Assembly (NCBI RefSeq): GCF_963678635.1
Contig: NC_087067.1
Coordinates: forward strand, 16,621,639 to 16,685,638
Reading direction: 5' to 3'
Origin: Symsagittifera roscoffensis
Taxonomy: Eukaryota; Xenacoelomorpha; Acoela; Convolutidae
DNA: 64,000 bases
Shown: positions 9,775-23,900 of the stretch, piece by piece
Layout of the letters: the number at the start of each line of letters is the position of its first letter
Numbering within the stretch: the stretch's first letter is position 1
Notes under the pieces: model-generated
Told to the model about the DNA's origin: nothing
What the model saw: only the letters and a program-made list of their open reading frames with translations
Database searches by the model: none
Position numbers and translations under genes: made by a program

Positions 9775-12700
9775 GTAAGTGTTAAACCTTCTTTATAATC
9801 CTAAACAAAGATAGCCGGTTACGGGGGAACAGAAAGTTCCGACCATAGTCTTAAAAACAAAACAAACATTTTTTTTTTCAAATTATTGTCGATTTTGTTT
9901 CGGCGTGGTGTGATGAAAGGAGCTGGGCAAAAAAACTAGAGATTAGGCATATTGGATTTTCATAGTAAAAAAAATAACTTTTAAAATAATTTTCAAAAAA
10001 AACTACTAGAATACAAAACAAAAAAATTCGAAAAAAAAAATAAAGTTTTTTCGAGTTTATTTTTGCAATTTCGAACTTTGTAAGTTTGTGATTCAAAAAT
10101 GAAGCTAAAATACTCAGGAAATTAACTTTACTAAACTCAGTAAATATTTACTTTTTGAATTGGACTATTATAAGCTTCTAAGTCCTGAAAAGAAGTTATA
10201 CTTGCTAGTTTTATTGGAAGAATTAAGACACAAAACCGAAAATTTCGAACTGGTTTTTTTTCGACAATGGAAAATTTTTTGACAATTTTTATTATGGTTT
10301 GGATCACGACTGAAAGATGTTTATTGTGATACATCACTCAGCCAAGTCCAATGATAATTTTCGGTTCCTGATTTTGAATGGAAAGCAAAAAGAAAAAGTT
10401 TAATTACCCCGAATCAAAGTTCCTCCCCATTTTCAATGGTCGGAACAAAAAGAAAATAAAGAAAAGACGCTTTATTAATTGAATTCAAATAGATGAGAAT
10501 AACTGTGCAAAAAAGTTTGAGGGCTAACTTGAATTGAACTTAACGGAGAGATTGAAATCAAAAAGTCGGCAGATCTTTCAACTCAAATAGTTTGCTTGAG
10601 AAATGCACTGGAATGAAAACTTTCAAAAAAATTTCGCTCCGGTTGAGTTGATCCAGAGAAAAGTCTTTAAGTTTTTGACAAGAAAACTTACGAAAATTGA
10701 AATTGCTCAAGGAATGATTTTACCCTATAGTCTCACAAGTTTTTCATTGTGACATGCTTATGCGTTTTTAATTGATGGCGTCTGTTTTTGATGGCCGTAT
10801 TGTTGAGAAGCGGTTATCATTGGAGTCACATGGGCTACCAATTTCCACCAAGTTTGTTTATTAATGGCATAAATAAATGGTGTCATAAGTTGAGAAGCTT
10901 TATAAAGCAACAACTGTGATTCTGAATGTTACTCTGATTGTAAATGTGATTCTGATAGTTTTTTTGCTTGTAACTCTGCGCATATGCTAAAATAAAAATC
11001 AAAGTTTGGGTACGTCTTTGTAAATTTAGAGGATGTCAAAGGCAAAAATTTTTTTTGCTTTAAATATGTTGCTATAATTTTCCATTGGCNNNNNNNNNNN
11101 NNNNNNNNNNNNNNNNNNNNNNNNNNNNNNNNNNNNNNNNNNNNNNNNNNNNNNNNNNNNNNNNNNNNNNNNNNNNNNNNNNNNNNNNNNNNNNNNNNNN
11201 NNNNNNNNNNNNNNNNNNNNNNNNNNNNNNNNNNNNNNNNNNNNNNNNNNNNNNNNNNNNNNNNNNNNNNNNNNNNNNNNNNNNNNNNNAGGACTCGCCA
11301 TTTAGATTCAGTTTGTGAAGTTTCCGGCTGCTCTTTTATTTTGCTGCCTCGAGTACCTAGACTTCTCTAATTTGAAATGGTCCAAAATGCCGCTCGTTTG
11401 ATCGCCAATTTGTTAACAGGCTTTGTCTGACTTGAATTTGCCTGCGCTTCAACATTTTCCCGTCCCTTTTTAACTTAATTCAAATTTACGTAAGTGTTTT
11501 AACTGATTTTGTAACTTCATCAGCATTGATAATTGCGTGAAGTGTTTCAGCAATCCGTATTATATGTTTACAGTAATTTTTGGAAACTCATCCAAATTGC
11601 AATCAATTCGTTAAAAAAACCGCACGAAAAATAAGCCTACTTGTTTGTCCAAAAAATCAGGACGTTCATCAGAGGATAGGGAGCTCAATTTTATTTTGGT
11701 TTTTGCGAAACATGTCGCAACATAATAGTTAGACAGAAACAGCATTGTTTTTTTTCGTTTTCGTTCAGAATGCCAATTGCATTTTTCACTGTACTTTTGC
11801 ATGCTATTGCTAATGTAATAAATTTGTGCAGAATAAATTCTGAACATATTTGCTGTGAACGTATTAATTAATTGCTGTGAGCCCACATGCATGATCATTT
11901 ACAGTCAATTAGTTTCAATTTCTCATAAATGAGTTTGAAAAATATAAAAAGGAAACTTAGAAAATTTTTTAAAACCATTTGTGAACAGACTGATTTGTTT
12001 ACACTTATAGCTCCGACTTTCGAAGAAAGTTAGGAACATATCTGGTCGGTGGTTTTTTATTCAGACCAATTTTCAAAAGATGTTTTCTCTCGAGGATCGA
12101 CACCTGGATCTTCGTTGGCCCTGCTGGGCTTGCTCACCACTATATAAACCTCAGACTAATCTAGCTTAAGCGTTTGTTTTATAGTTTGATGCTGAAACTG
12201 TAACGCAAATTATTCAAGCGTGGCGAAACTTATTGCTCTACAAATCGTTCCAAAATGAAATGAGGCAAGCTAATTGGTCTTTTAATTCCATAACAATGAT
12301 AATTGTTTAACCAAGTATTCGCGACCAGTGTGTGGGCAGTCGTAACATTCAAGTTTTTGCCCTGATACTAGCAGTTTTGTTTTAATTGTGCAATCATATT
12401 TGAAATTATACCAAAAGAACTTTTAGAAAACGCCATCTTATTTCCTAGTCTTCGTTTTTATCAGGACTAATGCCAATAAATCTTTTTAAAATTTGCCTCA
12501 ACCACAAAAAAACTCCACGAAATGAAAACTCAGCCGACAAAAAGTAACCAAATAAACGAAAGCCGCGTAACGTTCACTTTCTTCTCCACATATGAGTTTC
12601 AGTTTTGAAAAGCATATTGTAATGAAATTTTGCATGGTGAACAAACTAACTATTGTGAACACATTTTTCTTCATACCGTACTTAGCAACATCATGCCTTC

Positions 12701-12935
12701 AGTCATAATGACACGCAAGACAAATGAAAAATGGAAATTTTGAAAAGAGGGGGAAAGTAGAAAAAAGCCCCAATCTCGAAACCCCGACTATTGTGTCAGG
12801 AAACACGTGCTCGACTTTCACAATGTGCTGGTGTGAATAGTCGCAGGAACTTGATATGCTAATAAAATAAGCTCATTATGAAGCCAAAATGAGTATTTTG
12901 TGATCTTTACGTGGATTTCGAAACATGCTTTTCAC
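9775..12935. other. Non-coding stretch with assembly gap
   Basis: No coding frame, RNA gene or clear repeat was recognised. It contains the 200-N gap. Frames that appear to run through the Ns are artefacts. Confidence 0.5.
11090..11289. other. Assembly gap (200 N)
   Basis: Exactly 200 unknown bases, a typical scaffolding placeholder. The true length is unknown. Confidence 0.99.
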
Positions 12936-13250
12936 AGATGCGAAGCTGTGCTTTGCAAACATAAGCGAGAGAACTACGAAAAAGGCAGCTCTATAAAGTG
13001 AAATTTAGAAAAAGAGCAATTAAGTCTCAAAATAGTGAACCTTCTGCAACGTGACGGAATTGAACCAGAATCCTCTAAATTTTTGGTCTGACGTCCTACC
13101 TATTCGGCCACAGACGCTTAACGCTGGAAAAATTATTAGCCACATATAAAGCAGAAAACATATGCTATGAAATTGCAAATGCTGCAGATCGTGATTATAG
13201 CAAAAATTCCACCAAATGATCTCATATATTTTCGATTTACTTTAGAAAAA
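12936..13250 (-). repeat. tRNA-related dispersed repeat, copy 1
   Basis: It starts with the family end GCGAAGCTGTGCTTTGCAAA and contains, on the minus strand at about 13050-13118, a tRNA-like stretch. This has a good A box (TGGCCGAATAGG) and B box (GGTTCAATTCC) at about the right spacing. To the right it continues with CGCTTAACGCTGG and AGCCACATATAAAGCAG, which also appear in diverged form at 33.8 and 40.4 kb. The tRNA-like part lacks a paired acceptor stem, so it is a SINE-type promoter and not a tRNA gene. Confidence 0.55.
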
Positions 13251-14364
13251 AATAGGTTCATACTGACACACTACGCTCGCTAAAGCTGACTGTTGTAAAA
13301 GGGCTTTGTCGCGGAATCCGCAGTAAGAAAAATTTGTTTCAACCTTTTTCGTGTCGTAGAATCCGAAATTGAAAGGAAGGCTCAAACATAAACATAAAAG
13401 GCTCCAAATGATACGCTGACTTCTTCGCTGACTGAATCCCGCGACTTAAAGTTCACGTTACAAATATTGGTTTGTGGACTCCGCGAAACTTGATAAGTGC
13501 ATTCTATTTACAAATTATGACATTTTAAAGACTTGTCTCCGGGTTACACAATATTACATATACCAAACGGTGCACCTTATGAGAATACAGTTTGTCCCGT
13601 GATGCGGGTAAATTCTGTAAACAAAAAGTTTTCAACGGAAAAAAGCCTAATACCCGGGGTTACAGTAACCTGGCTAAGCGCCTGGCTAAGGCTCTACAAA
13701 CTTTTAAACCAGTTGCAATCTTCTAGAAGGTACTTCACGTAACTTCAAATGCTAGCTCATTTCTTCGCCCATGAAATTACTGTCTGTATTTTAGAATTTT
13801 TTTAAAAATGACTCATAATTCGAACAACAATTACTTCCCAACTTGTCTTTGTTTCAATGAAAATTCTACAAAATCAACTTTGGTATTTTGTGGAGGGGTA
13901 GTTGATTGTCTGCAATAATGGGTAAACATGCAGATAAGCATTGCGCTGTTCAGTTTTCCATAGACACCACGAAGTGATCTCATCAAATATTTCTGTTTAG
14001 AAACGGATTATCGTCTCACCCTAAAAAAGCTACGCTAATTTAATTGCTTGCCATAGTAACATTTCAAAAATTTTAGCAAGATTCGCCCAAAACAATCTTT
14101 TTTCCAATGGTATGTGTCTAATGTTTCAGGAACCCGGTTTCTAATTTGAGCCCAAACTCGGGTCGTTATTACGCTTCTCATTTACTTAGCGTCCTAGCCG
14201 CCGCCGCAAGGTTGACTAAGTTGAAAGCTACTAACTGAAAACAATAAACTATACCGATAAATTCCAAGAAAATCAACGAACCACAGCTACAATTGAAAAA
14301 ATCATTAAAGAAAGCCAAACTAAGCAATTGGAAGCTAACAATAAACTACAGCATCAATAATGGT
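13251..14364. other. Non-coding stretch
   Basis: No recognised gene. An open frame at 13533-13742 (plus) has no start context, homology or splice support. Confidence 0.4.
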
Positions 14365-14721
14365 GGCCAGTCAATAAGCAGAATGGTCTAAGAGCAGAAT
14401 GGGTCCAAGAGCAGAAAAATATCAATTTTTATAAGCTTATGGGTAAGTTAAGTATAAGAATTGTCAATATTACCAAAAAAGCAATAGTTTATGCATAATT
14501 TGAATAATTTAATGGAGATTTTTTTTTAAAATCTTGTTCAGAAAAACTTGATAAAATTATTCAATTCATGCATATTTTATTCGTTTTCTTGGTGTTATTG
14601 ACTATTACAATACTTGTTTTTATCAATTAGCCCGTATTAATTAATAAAAGTTAATATTTTTCCGTTTTTCTGCTCTTGGACCCGTTCTGCTTTTGGACCA
14701 TTCTGCGTTTTGCTCCGCCTC
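14365..14721. mobile_element. Foldback MITE downstream of SETDB1
   Basis: The left arm (GCAGAATGGTCTAAGAGCAG, continuing to about 14430) is repeated in inverted orientation at about 14655-14712. The arms are about 46 bp and nearly perfect, and the interior is also partly self-complementary. Each arm holds a short tandem of an AGCAGAA..GGTC unit. The direct repeat CATCAATAATGGT flanks the element at 14352-14364 and 14722-14734 and is probably, in part, the target duplication. It carries the first AATAAA on the minus strand after the SETDB1 stop. Confidence 0.7.
14576..14581 (-). promoter_or_regulatory. Candidate polyadenylation signal for SETDB1
   Basis: TTTATT on the plus strand reads AATAAA on the minus strand, about 290 bp after the SETDB1 stop codon and inside the foldback MITE. 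I saw no nearer AATAAA between the stop and this site. Confidence 0.35.
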
Positions 14722-14870
14722 CATCAATAATGGTCTATCTAAGATAAACATCTGAAAACTTTTTTCAGTCTAAACAAGCCACGAAAAAAAATTTCTGTCG
14801 GTACTTTCACTAACCATAACAATTAGTGGAATCTAAATTAGACAGTTTTTCATTGATATAGTTGAAAATT

Positions 14871-14942
14871 CTACAACAGTCTTCCTCTGCAACACTTCGT
14901 TTCACAGTGACAAATGATGGAAACATCCGCGATAGATCCGAT
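14871..14942 (-). CDS. SETDB1: SETDB1 last exon: post-SET zinc motif and stop
   Basis: After TTTGTTTTCAG the frame reads 23 codons, [13 protein letters not shown] then [10 protein letters not shown], and a TAG. CxC followed by x4 and C, then RGRLL, is the post-SET module that ends SETDB1 proteins. Its cysteines bind the zinc that completes the active site. The phase (0) matches the preceding donor. Confidence 0.93.
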   Translation of the reverse strand: MGSIADVSIICHCETKCCRGRLL

Positions 14943-17900
14943 CTGAAAACAAATCAATAAGACACTGGTTGCTACCCAAGCAGCCTAGAATGATGCAGTA
15001 ACGATATTTTATACAATAATGCAGCGATAGGAGATTCTTTTTGAAAAACGATTTGGTTTTTTTTCAAACTTTTGCCGTTTTATGGGCTTTATAGACTGTT
15101 CAAATTTAAAATTGAACATAGTTTTTAAAAGCTTTAATACCATTATAGTTTTTTTACTGGTTTTCCGTAGAAAAAAACACCCTCCCAGGACAAAATTCTT
15201 TTCCACCACTTAATGGACAGCGTCGGGAAACCGAAAGAAATATAGGATCGACCTAACAATCTCCCCCCCCCCCCCTTATCAGAAAGGGCGGGGAGATTGT
15301 TAAGTAGATTAAGTTAGTCGAATTTCCGACCAATCAGAATGCACCAAAATTAGAACAAACTGAAAACAGACTGAAAACACAGAATAACTCAATAAGATGA
15401 AAAAATCCTTATTCTTGTGTGAAGCTACATCTTCTTTTAAAAAAAATCATTAATAAAAAAGGGTTTTGTTTGATAACTCCGTTGGACGGCATTTTTAATT
15501 TACTCACGACGTAGTTGTAATCCCAACAGATTTCAGTGCCTGGTGTCAGAGATCTGAAACAAAAAATTATCCTACAGAGAGTAAAAAGTGTCAATTAACC
15601 CAAGAAAAGCCAAAAAATGCTCTAACAGTGACTTTAACACTAAGACTTGAATTTTAAACATAGCCAACTGACTGTTGGAAAAGAGCAATGAACGCAAAAA
15701 ATTAAAAAAAAAAACTGATGCGCTCATGCATAAACTGTAAAAATATATGCCCTTAAAGCTATCGAACGGTTTATCATTGATGCTTATTTGATGAAGTTAA
15801 CCCAATTCGAGAAAACTGGATCAATAGGTAAAAAAAATTTCGCTGGGAAATCTGTTAATTGAAGTCCAATTTCGAAATTAGAAGTCGATCACCTTTTTTA
15901 TGACCTTTAAATTATTGTTGTTCGATAGATGAGTTTTTTTCCTTTAAGTCAAACAGCGGAAAATTGAAAATAAGCGTAAAAAATGTACTCCTAAAAATTT
16001 GTTTGATTTTTTTCAGAAAATTATCCCAATGAGACGAAATTAATCAATGAATAGGATCAATTGAGCAATCTCCCCCCCATTCTCGCGTGGGGGGGAGATA
16101 GCTCAATAGGTACTTGAGACATGTTTATAACCACTTGAAAATAGATTGAATGACATGAAATCATAAACCATATTTTCCAACGACTGTGGAAAGCCAAAAT
16201 TTACAATATCAAAGCTCAAAAGTTTCATTCAAATAGAAAAAAGAATCAATAAATCAGGCTTAAAAAGCGACTTTTTTCTTTCTTAAAATGACAAAAAGCT
16301 ATTGCGTACAATATTAAGGTGCTGCGGAGAACCTTTTTTGCTATTCAGATACAAGGCTAGAGCACCAACCCTGGTAAAACACTTTCCTCGATGAGGCTAT
16401 GGTCGCCTATACAAAAATTTGCAAAAGAAAAAAATTCATAAATTTCAAGTTTTTTTTTCAAAATTTTTCTCGATACTCATATAAAAAAAAACTTCAGTCG
16501 GTCAAATGATTGCGTGCTATAAACAAAACATCCATCTACTTCCGTTTGCTGACGTCTTTTTGAAGAGTTTATTCATTTTTGCTGGGGGGGAGATAGCTCA
16601 ATTGGTCATTACGGGGGGGAGATTGCTCAATTGATCCAATGAATAATTTTTTCAGTCGGTTGAGAAATCTATGGCAATCTATTCCGCTATCAAATCTGAA
16701 AACCAAAGTTCACTTTTGAACTTAGGTGAACACTTTTTGCATGACATTTACACATTTACTGTTTGATAAAGGATTTTGCCTAGGAAATGAACTGGAAGGA
16801 AGTTTGATTAAGGAAATGAACAAATGAAATTGAAAATCAAACTGCGAAAAATCGAGCGTGAACACATTTTAGGACTTTTTCTGAGAAAAGAAAACATTAG
16901 AAATGATCACGACCAATATAAGAACTGAACTACATTCTTCGACTCTTATTCATGTGTTCAGGTTTTCTTCTTGATTTTATTCCTTTGAAGTATTGTCTTT
17001 TATTCATATTCACTGCAAGTAAACTTCAAGTCTAATCGAGTGGCGTCCCTCATGATTATGGACCAAACGTTGGAAATAAAACTTCAGTTACTTTCAGCCA
17101 ATCAGAACGGAGTGTTCAAAAATCTCCGAAAAAGCAAAAACCTCAGAGAAAACGAATTATTCTAGGCCAATAAAATTAATAATGACCGATTAATATTGAC
17201 CGATACATAAATTTTCAAAACAAAATCAAAGTCGGTGATTTAAAAAGTCGAAACCCGATTTTAGAAAAAAAATTTTGTACAGCAAAACTTTGCTGAGCTG
17301 CTATTTTTAACTTTCCATTAAGAAAGTTTTCGGTTTTGTGCAAAAGTCATTTAGCCAATAGGAACATATAACGATTCTAATGAGTTAGAAGTTTTCCATC
17401 ATTCGGTCCTCCATCACGGTTAGAATACCCCCTTCTAACCGAGCTTTTTAGAGCGATTCTTAAGCATTATATTTTTCAAAGGTTGCGCGTCACGGAGCCG
17501 AATACACGGATAACCAAAAAAATTATTCCCGGATAGCCGAAAAAAATGCGGATCAATGTAGTCTATTTCGACAAAAAGCTATGAAAACAAACCTAGGATC
17601 CAAAGAAGTTAGTTTCAGTTAATTGATTTTTTCTTGGCTTACAGTTTTGGAAAATATAAAGGAGATTGATTGTTCGAATAGAGGCAGTCCCAATTTTGTG
17701 ACGAATTTGCCTATTTAGTTAGATTTTGTTTTGGAGCTAATTCCTTTTACGAGGTACGCACCATATATAGCTACTTAAACCTAAATTATGACACTCAGAC
17801 CACCTCCTTGAAAAGCGACTTATTTGGCGTAACCAAATCCAGCAAGACAATTGCGGTTTTAATTGGAAAAGATAGCACAGCATTCAACAAAAAACCTTTG

Positions 17901-20900
17901 TTTGTATAATTTAAGGAAGGAGACTATTTGACTCACTCTGAAGCGAACAGCGCGACTGTCGGGAAGCGAAGGTCATGGGTGTCGATGAAAACATTCTGAA
18001 CAAAAGCATTCGGGTCACACGAGTGCTAAAACAAATAACTAAACATAGCCAACAGTTGACGAACTTCAATCAATGCAAGGAAACAGAAAAAGCTGACTTA
18101 ATCATTTGACCACTTACTAACTTCACATTTAAAAGTATATAACCTTAAATCTCTTTGAACTTAAACACTGAGGTGAAGCGGAGCTTCGCACCACTTGCAA
18201 TAAAACACAATCAGAAAAAAATGAAGAAAAAAATGAAAAATGTTGAAAAAAATCTTGGTGAAGCAAAAACTTTTGTAGAACTCGATGAAGGACACCTAGG
18301 GCTCAACTAAAGCTGGTTGTACGTTTTTGATATTTTTTGAATTTGTCATACTGATGCGTTACGAAATTCAAAACTTGGGCTTTTCCCAAAACCTTAGTTG
18401 TTTCTCTACTAAATTATATGAGAGTGAAAACATGATATTTTGGAATTTTCGCAAAAACATAACATTTCTCTTACACAAAAATTAATAGTTGACGCTTCTG
18501 CAGGAAAAAATCGCGCAACCGCTTCTTTCGATTGAACTTTTGTGCGCATCATTTGCTTTTCTTTTTGCAAATGATTTTAGTTTGAACTTTAGAGAAAAAC
18601 TTGTGACTCATACCTCGAACCTGATATACTTTTATCTCATTCTCTTGAAAAATACCAACCCTTCTAAAACTCACCAATTCATTCATCGACACTAATTACC
18701 CGGCAACAAAAATTGCACTTGAAAAAAAAACGGATAAAACGCATTCTACTCACTGATTTGTCGACGAAACAAGAACAGTATACAGATGCATTGATCGAAT
18801 AGAAAAATGTGCATCTGGTAGTATAAGACACTTTTTTGATTTTTCAACATATTTAAAGAGAAAATGGATCTACTTAACAATCTCCCCCCTATTGTATCTA
18901 CTAAAGAATCTCCCCCCTTTCTTGAAAGGGTGGAGATTGTTAAGTAGATCCGAGAAAATATATCACGTTTAAGCTCTTTGACTTTGATATTCAAGATTCT
19001 TTAATAATTTTACGCCCTTTTCATGAAATCAACAAAATAAGAGAAAGATCATTAAAAAAGATTTGACTAACATATTAATTTAAACGAAAATATTTAATTT
19101 ATTCCGCTGAGAGAATGAAAATAAGAATTAAAAATCAAACTTTGAAACTAAATCTCAATGACGTTTGTTTTTTCAAGCCATTTGCACTTTGTTTTTGGAG
19201 AGCATATTTTTTTTTCCTTTTAGCAAAAGAAATTGAATCAAAATTTAAACAACGAAAAATTGAAATTGACGATGAACAAAATTTAAGACTTAGTTTTTCC
19301 CGACCACAAAAAAAAACAAATTACAAGTGAGTCAAATCTTCGAGCCGAGGAATGTCAACTATAAAACCCGATCACTATTCTTTTTGGTGATTCATTAGTC
19401 AGTTCAGTTGACAGCCCAATCTCAAATGACACTTAAAACAGATGAAAAATGACACTAATCGCAAGCGTAATAATCACAGAAGAAATATCATTGTAAGCTG
19501 TTTAAATTTCCACAGTGAATATCTTTGTAAACTTGAGCTCAGGGCATCGATATTTTTGATGGTAAAAATTCCAGGAAAAAAATTACACAAATAATATAAA
19601 AGTCGCAATTGGTTTGAATTAAAACAGGTCGATAGAAAGAATCACTCGAACTATACAACAAAGCTGCACATAGAAACAACGAGCCGACCAGTTCCTTTTG
19701 ACTTGTGCAGCAAAAGGGGCCCTAGAGCTTATTTGGAAAAAAATGACTATCACTCACATTGAGAAAGCGGCCGACGTTTCCGCAGTGCATTGCCTCGATG
19801 ACTATGGGGGAGCTGCTTCCAAACATGAGATTGCGAGCCCTGTATGTATCTGGGATCAAAAATATAAACAATTAAACTCTACGAAATCTAAAGCTGACAT
19901 CTAAGAATAGCAATAAAAACATGGTTTTTTAAACCCGTCGTCTGTGAGATGGAACAAACATGCACGAGTACTTTCAGGATCTTCGGAGCAAGTTACGATC
20001 CTCCACCCCAGCGTTCATTTTAATTTAAATCTACTTAGCGCTGCATGTAAAATGCTCTATTCGGATTGGCTGAAAATTCGAACTCAGAACCAAGTTAACA
20101 TCCTCCCCCCTAAAATGGGGGGGGGGGGGGTGTTAATTTGATCCGGATCTTTTTATATGCGGCCGAAAAATGAATTTTTTCAGTATCTTCAAAATAGGGT
20201 CAATCTGATGCTTCAATCTGATTGGTTGATACTAATTACAATATGACAGAATCTAAATATTATTTCAAACAATCGCTAAAGTGATGATTTTGGAATGAAT
20301 AGCTCTGATTCAAATTATCAGGACAAAATGAACAAAACTAGAATTTTCAAACACGTTTTTCTCAAAATGGGTTAAGAATAGAGAAAAAAAGAACAGAACA
20401 AAAATTGCTTATAACTTTATCAGAATTATTATGGTGAAATTTTTTCTCCAAAACTCTCAACCAAAACTTTGAGTGGGTCATTTTGGCTTTTTCCAATTAA
20501 TATTACGCTGAAATTACTTTGTTATTTGATGAAAAACAAATATCAGAAGGAGCCTCTTACACAGCCCAACAAAGATCTAGAAAAGTTAAATCTCCAAAAA
20601 CCTATATAAGAGAAAATATTTTTGCTTGATAGACAAGAAATGTGACCCATTTTTGGCGTAAAATTTTGGTTGATAATTTCGGAGTGCGATATGCGTTGCG
20701 ATATCAATTGAAAACAAGTTGTAATTCAATACTGTATTCTGAATATTGAATTTAGTTTTTTCTTTTCTTTTGTTTTGGTATTAGTTGCTGAGATCTAGAA
20801 CAGTGTCGAAACTCTGAATCTCTCACTTAGTCTCAATGTCATCACAGACTGTGACCTTGAGTATACCATAAAAGTAATAAGTAAGCACCGTAGGTTGGTC

Positions 20901-23900
20901 GTACATACATAAACAATTACTGCTACTGCAGTAGCGGTATGACACACCCCCTCGGTAAAGGAAATAAATTATATAACATAAGTAGGATAATTTATTTAAA
21001 AAGAGTTCAATGTACTCAGTTCCCAAGAAAGTTGCTGGGTTAATTGACGGTTTAGTTTATAGAGTTTTCAGTTTTCTTCCAGCTCTATTTCCCAACTCGG
21101 GTTCCATTCCACTCCGTCATCTAGTGTAGCATACCCAAATTTCCGCATGAATAAGTGTCGTTCGAGCCGTCTTATTTTCGATTCCACCGGTCTATCGCTT
21201 CGTTCCTTGAAGTCTCTTAGTTGATTTCGATATTCCTGAAGTGCTGCTTTCAGGAGTACTCCCCCTGTCAGATTCTCTGATATCTCTTTAATTGAGTGTT
21301 TTATCGGGTCACCAAAGCGTTTCCGTTCCTTGTTTTTCGTTTGCCTGGAACTTCGTCTGATACCCGACTCTACGGTACTCGACTCGTCCGAGAATCCTTG
21401 TGGTGGCTCGAATGTCGTATTTGTCTCCAAAATTTGTTGTGGGTTTTGTCTAATTTCGTCTGCAACTCGCTGAACTCCTCGTTTTAATAATTGATCTGCA
21501 TATTTTTCCCACTCGGACGGTGCTAAATTTCGATTGTGGAATGTGTCGATTATGTCCTCTGGAGGTGTCTGGGAGTCAATACATTTCAATTTCGACCTCT
21601 GTTTTGATTTAGGTGTAGAGCTTGTCTGAGTTTTGTGATCTAATGTTCCTGACTTTGAAGTAGATTGCTCCTGCTCCGGATCGGCTGCCGTCGCAGTTTG
21701 GCGTTTCCACTGTTGTTGCTTGTTTTGGTTTTTCTTTTCTTTCACTTTCTTCTCCGTCTTCTTTTTATCGCTTTCCTCTGTAGTTGAACTTGGACCCGCC
21801 AAATTTGGTTTTGCCCTCTTAATTGCCAAGTTCAGGCCTCCCCCTGCTTCCGTGTCGTTTGAAGTCACTACTGTTTGGCTCTTTTGGAAACGATCTATGG
21901 GATTCGTCGCATCTGCGATCTCCATGCCTCGTTGCAGTTCTTCATCGGACCCTAACTCCTCCAGTAACTCAGGGGAACTGATCCTTAGAAACTTTTTCGT
22001 AGGTTCCGCCGATGGACTTTTACTCGGGCTCCGCTGATTTTCCTGTGTCAGCACTGTTTTCGATTTTGCAATATCTGACTTCCGATAGATAGAGCCTGTA
22101 GACGTCTTGATCGTTGAGTCTGTTTCTGAAGCGATTTTCTCCTTTAATTGATTTGTGAGTGCTTGTCCACTTTTTTTTAGCGGGTCCTTTCTAAGTATTG
22201 TCTTAGGCGGGGATTTACATTGATCTTCAACTTTGTCTTCAATAAATCATTTGTCCCATGAGTATATCATCTCCTTTCGTAGATGAGGATTTAGTAGTCC
22301 AGTCTCGTCCACTAGTCGTCTAATATCGTTTTAGCCGCATCCCTTCTCTCGTTGTTCCAGCGGGCGTTTGCCTCCAACAGCTCCTTTAGGGCTTTAGCCC
22401 TCTCTTTATCCCTGTCCGATGTTAGTTGCTGCTTGTGCAGTGGGCTTGTATCCCTGCTGAGTTGTCCTTTGCGTACTATTTTGAGGTTCTCTCTTGATTG
22501 GTCAATTCTGCGTTTCAATTGGGAAGCCGTCAATGCTGAGCGTTCCAAGTGTTGTTTGTCTAAATAGTCAGAATTGTTTAAAAACCTATCCCTCACAATT
22601 TTAAATTCCGTTTTTGGTAGTCTGCCAAAATGCGCTTGAAATGGGGATGCTTGAATGGTTTTCTGCTTGTTCCACCGCAAATCTCTCATTATAATACTAA
22701 GACATAATTTGATCGATTTATTATTTTCTTCGCGCAACATCACCCCCAGTCTTCTTTTTATAGTTTGGATTGTACGTTCTACCAAACCACAGCCTCGGTG
22801 GTCCCCCACCGGACAGAATTTTTGCTCGATATTGAGTTCCGAACAAAATTTGTTAAGAGTTTTCCCTTTAAAGCCTGAAAAGTGATCCGAGCGAATTGGT
22901 TCAGGAATCCCATGTGTGTCGATATACGATCTCAAGAATTTTACTGAACACTTCCCACTTGTAGATTTCGTAACCTTCACCGATGGAAATTTTGAAAATC
23001 GATCTAAAGCTACTAAGAGGTAGATTTTTTTTCCTTTTTGATTTTCTATGGGCCCCGCGTAATCTAATTGTACTTCCTGTCCCGGCTGCGTGAGCAGTGG
23101 CAGTGGTTTTGACGCGTTTTTCGAAATAAGATATTTTACATTCTTACCGTATCTGGTACAGCAAATTCACAATGTCCTTATTCATATGCGGCCACCACAG
23201 GTATTGTGATGCTCCTAGCATAGCTTCTTGGCCTGGATGCCCTCGATGTATTCGTTTGAGAACAGCTTGTCTCAGTTGGACTGGGACCGCTAGCCGATTA
23301 TTCACCAAAATGCAGTCGTCCTGCACTGCCATCTGTGACCACAGCGGGTTCGTATAAGGTCCCATTAGTTCGAAGCCTTGTTTGTCCCCTCTTTCTATCA
23401 CTCGTCTAAGGCGGTCCATCCATGTGTCTTCGGTGGTTAATTCGGCCAACAGACTTTTGTCAAACAATTTTGCCAAATTATCCAGGGTCTCCTCTTGCTG
23501 CTGCTTCGGCAGTTTTAGTTTTCCCATTGTCTTCGGCGGTTCGATTGCACACACTTCTTCTTCACTCTCAGCCTCTTCTGTGGTCGTCAGGTCCATTTCT
23601 ATGACCTGCACCTCGCTTAATTTTCTTTCCGCCGATGCGGTTGGTTTGTGTATCGCTGAACTTTGTCCATATTCTGAGCTGTCCCTGACCTCCTCTGTGT
23701 GTGCCAACATTTCTCTATTGGGTCCCCGTATGTTTTCTTCTCCGCCAATTAGTTGCCAGAGTGAAAAAAGTCTTTGATCTGCTTCTCGTTGTTGATCCGG
23801 TTCGAGCGGCCATTTCGCTCGTGATGCCTGTCTAGTTTCACTGTCGGAGCTATCCCTATTTTTACGGCCACCTCTTATGATTTTTTCTTGTTCGCTGAAC

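Noticed and set aside
11026-11318. Open frames of 77 and 91 codons
   Set aside because: They run through the 200-N gap and exist only because unknown bases give no stops.
13050-13118. Possible tRNA gene on the minus strand
   Set aside because: A and B boxes are good but the acceptor and anticodon stems do not pair properly. It lies in a dispersed repeat, so it is a SINE-type promoter.
19698-19904. Plus-strand 68-codon frame
   Set aside because: Shadow of the SETDB1 exon at 19758-19849 on the minus strand.
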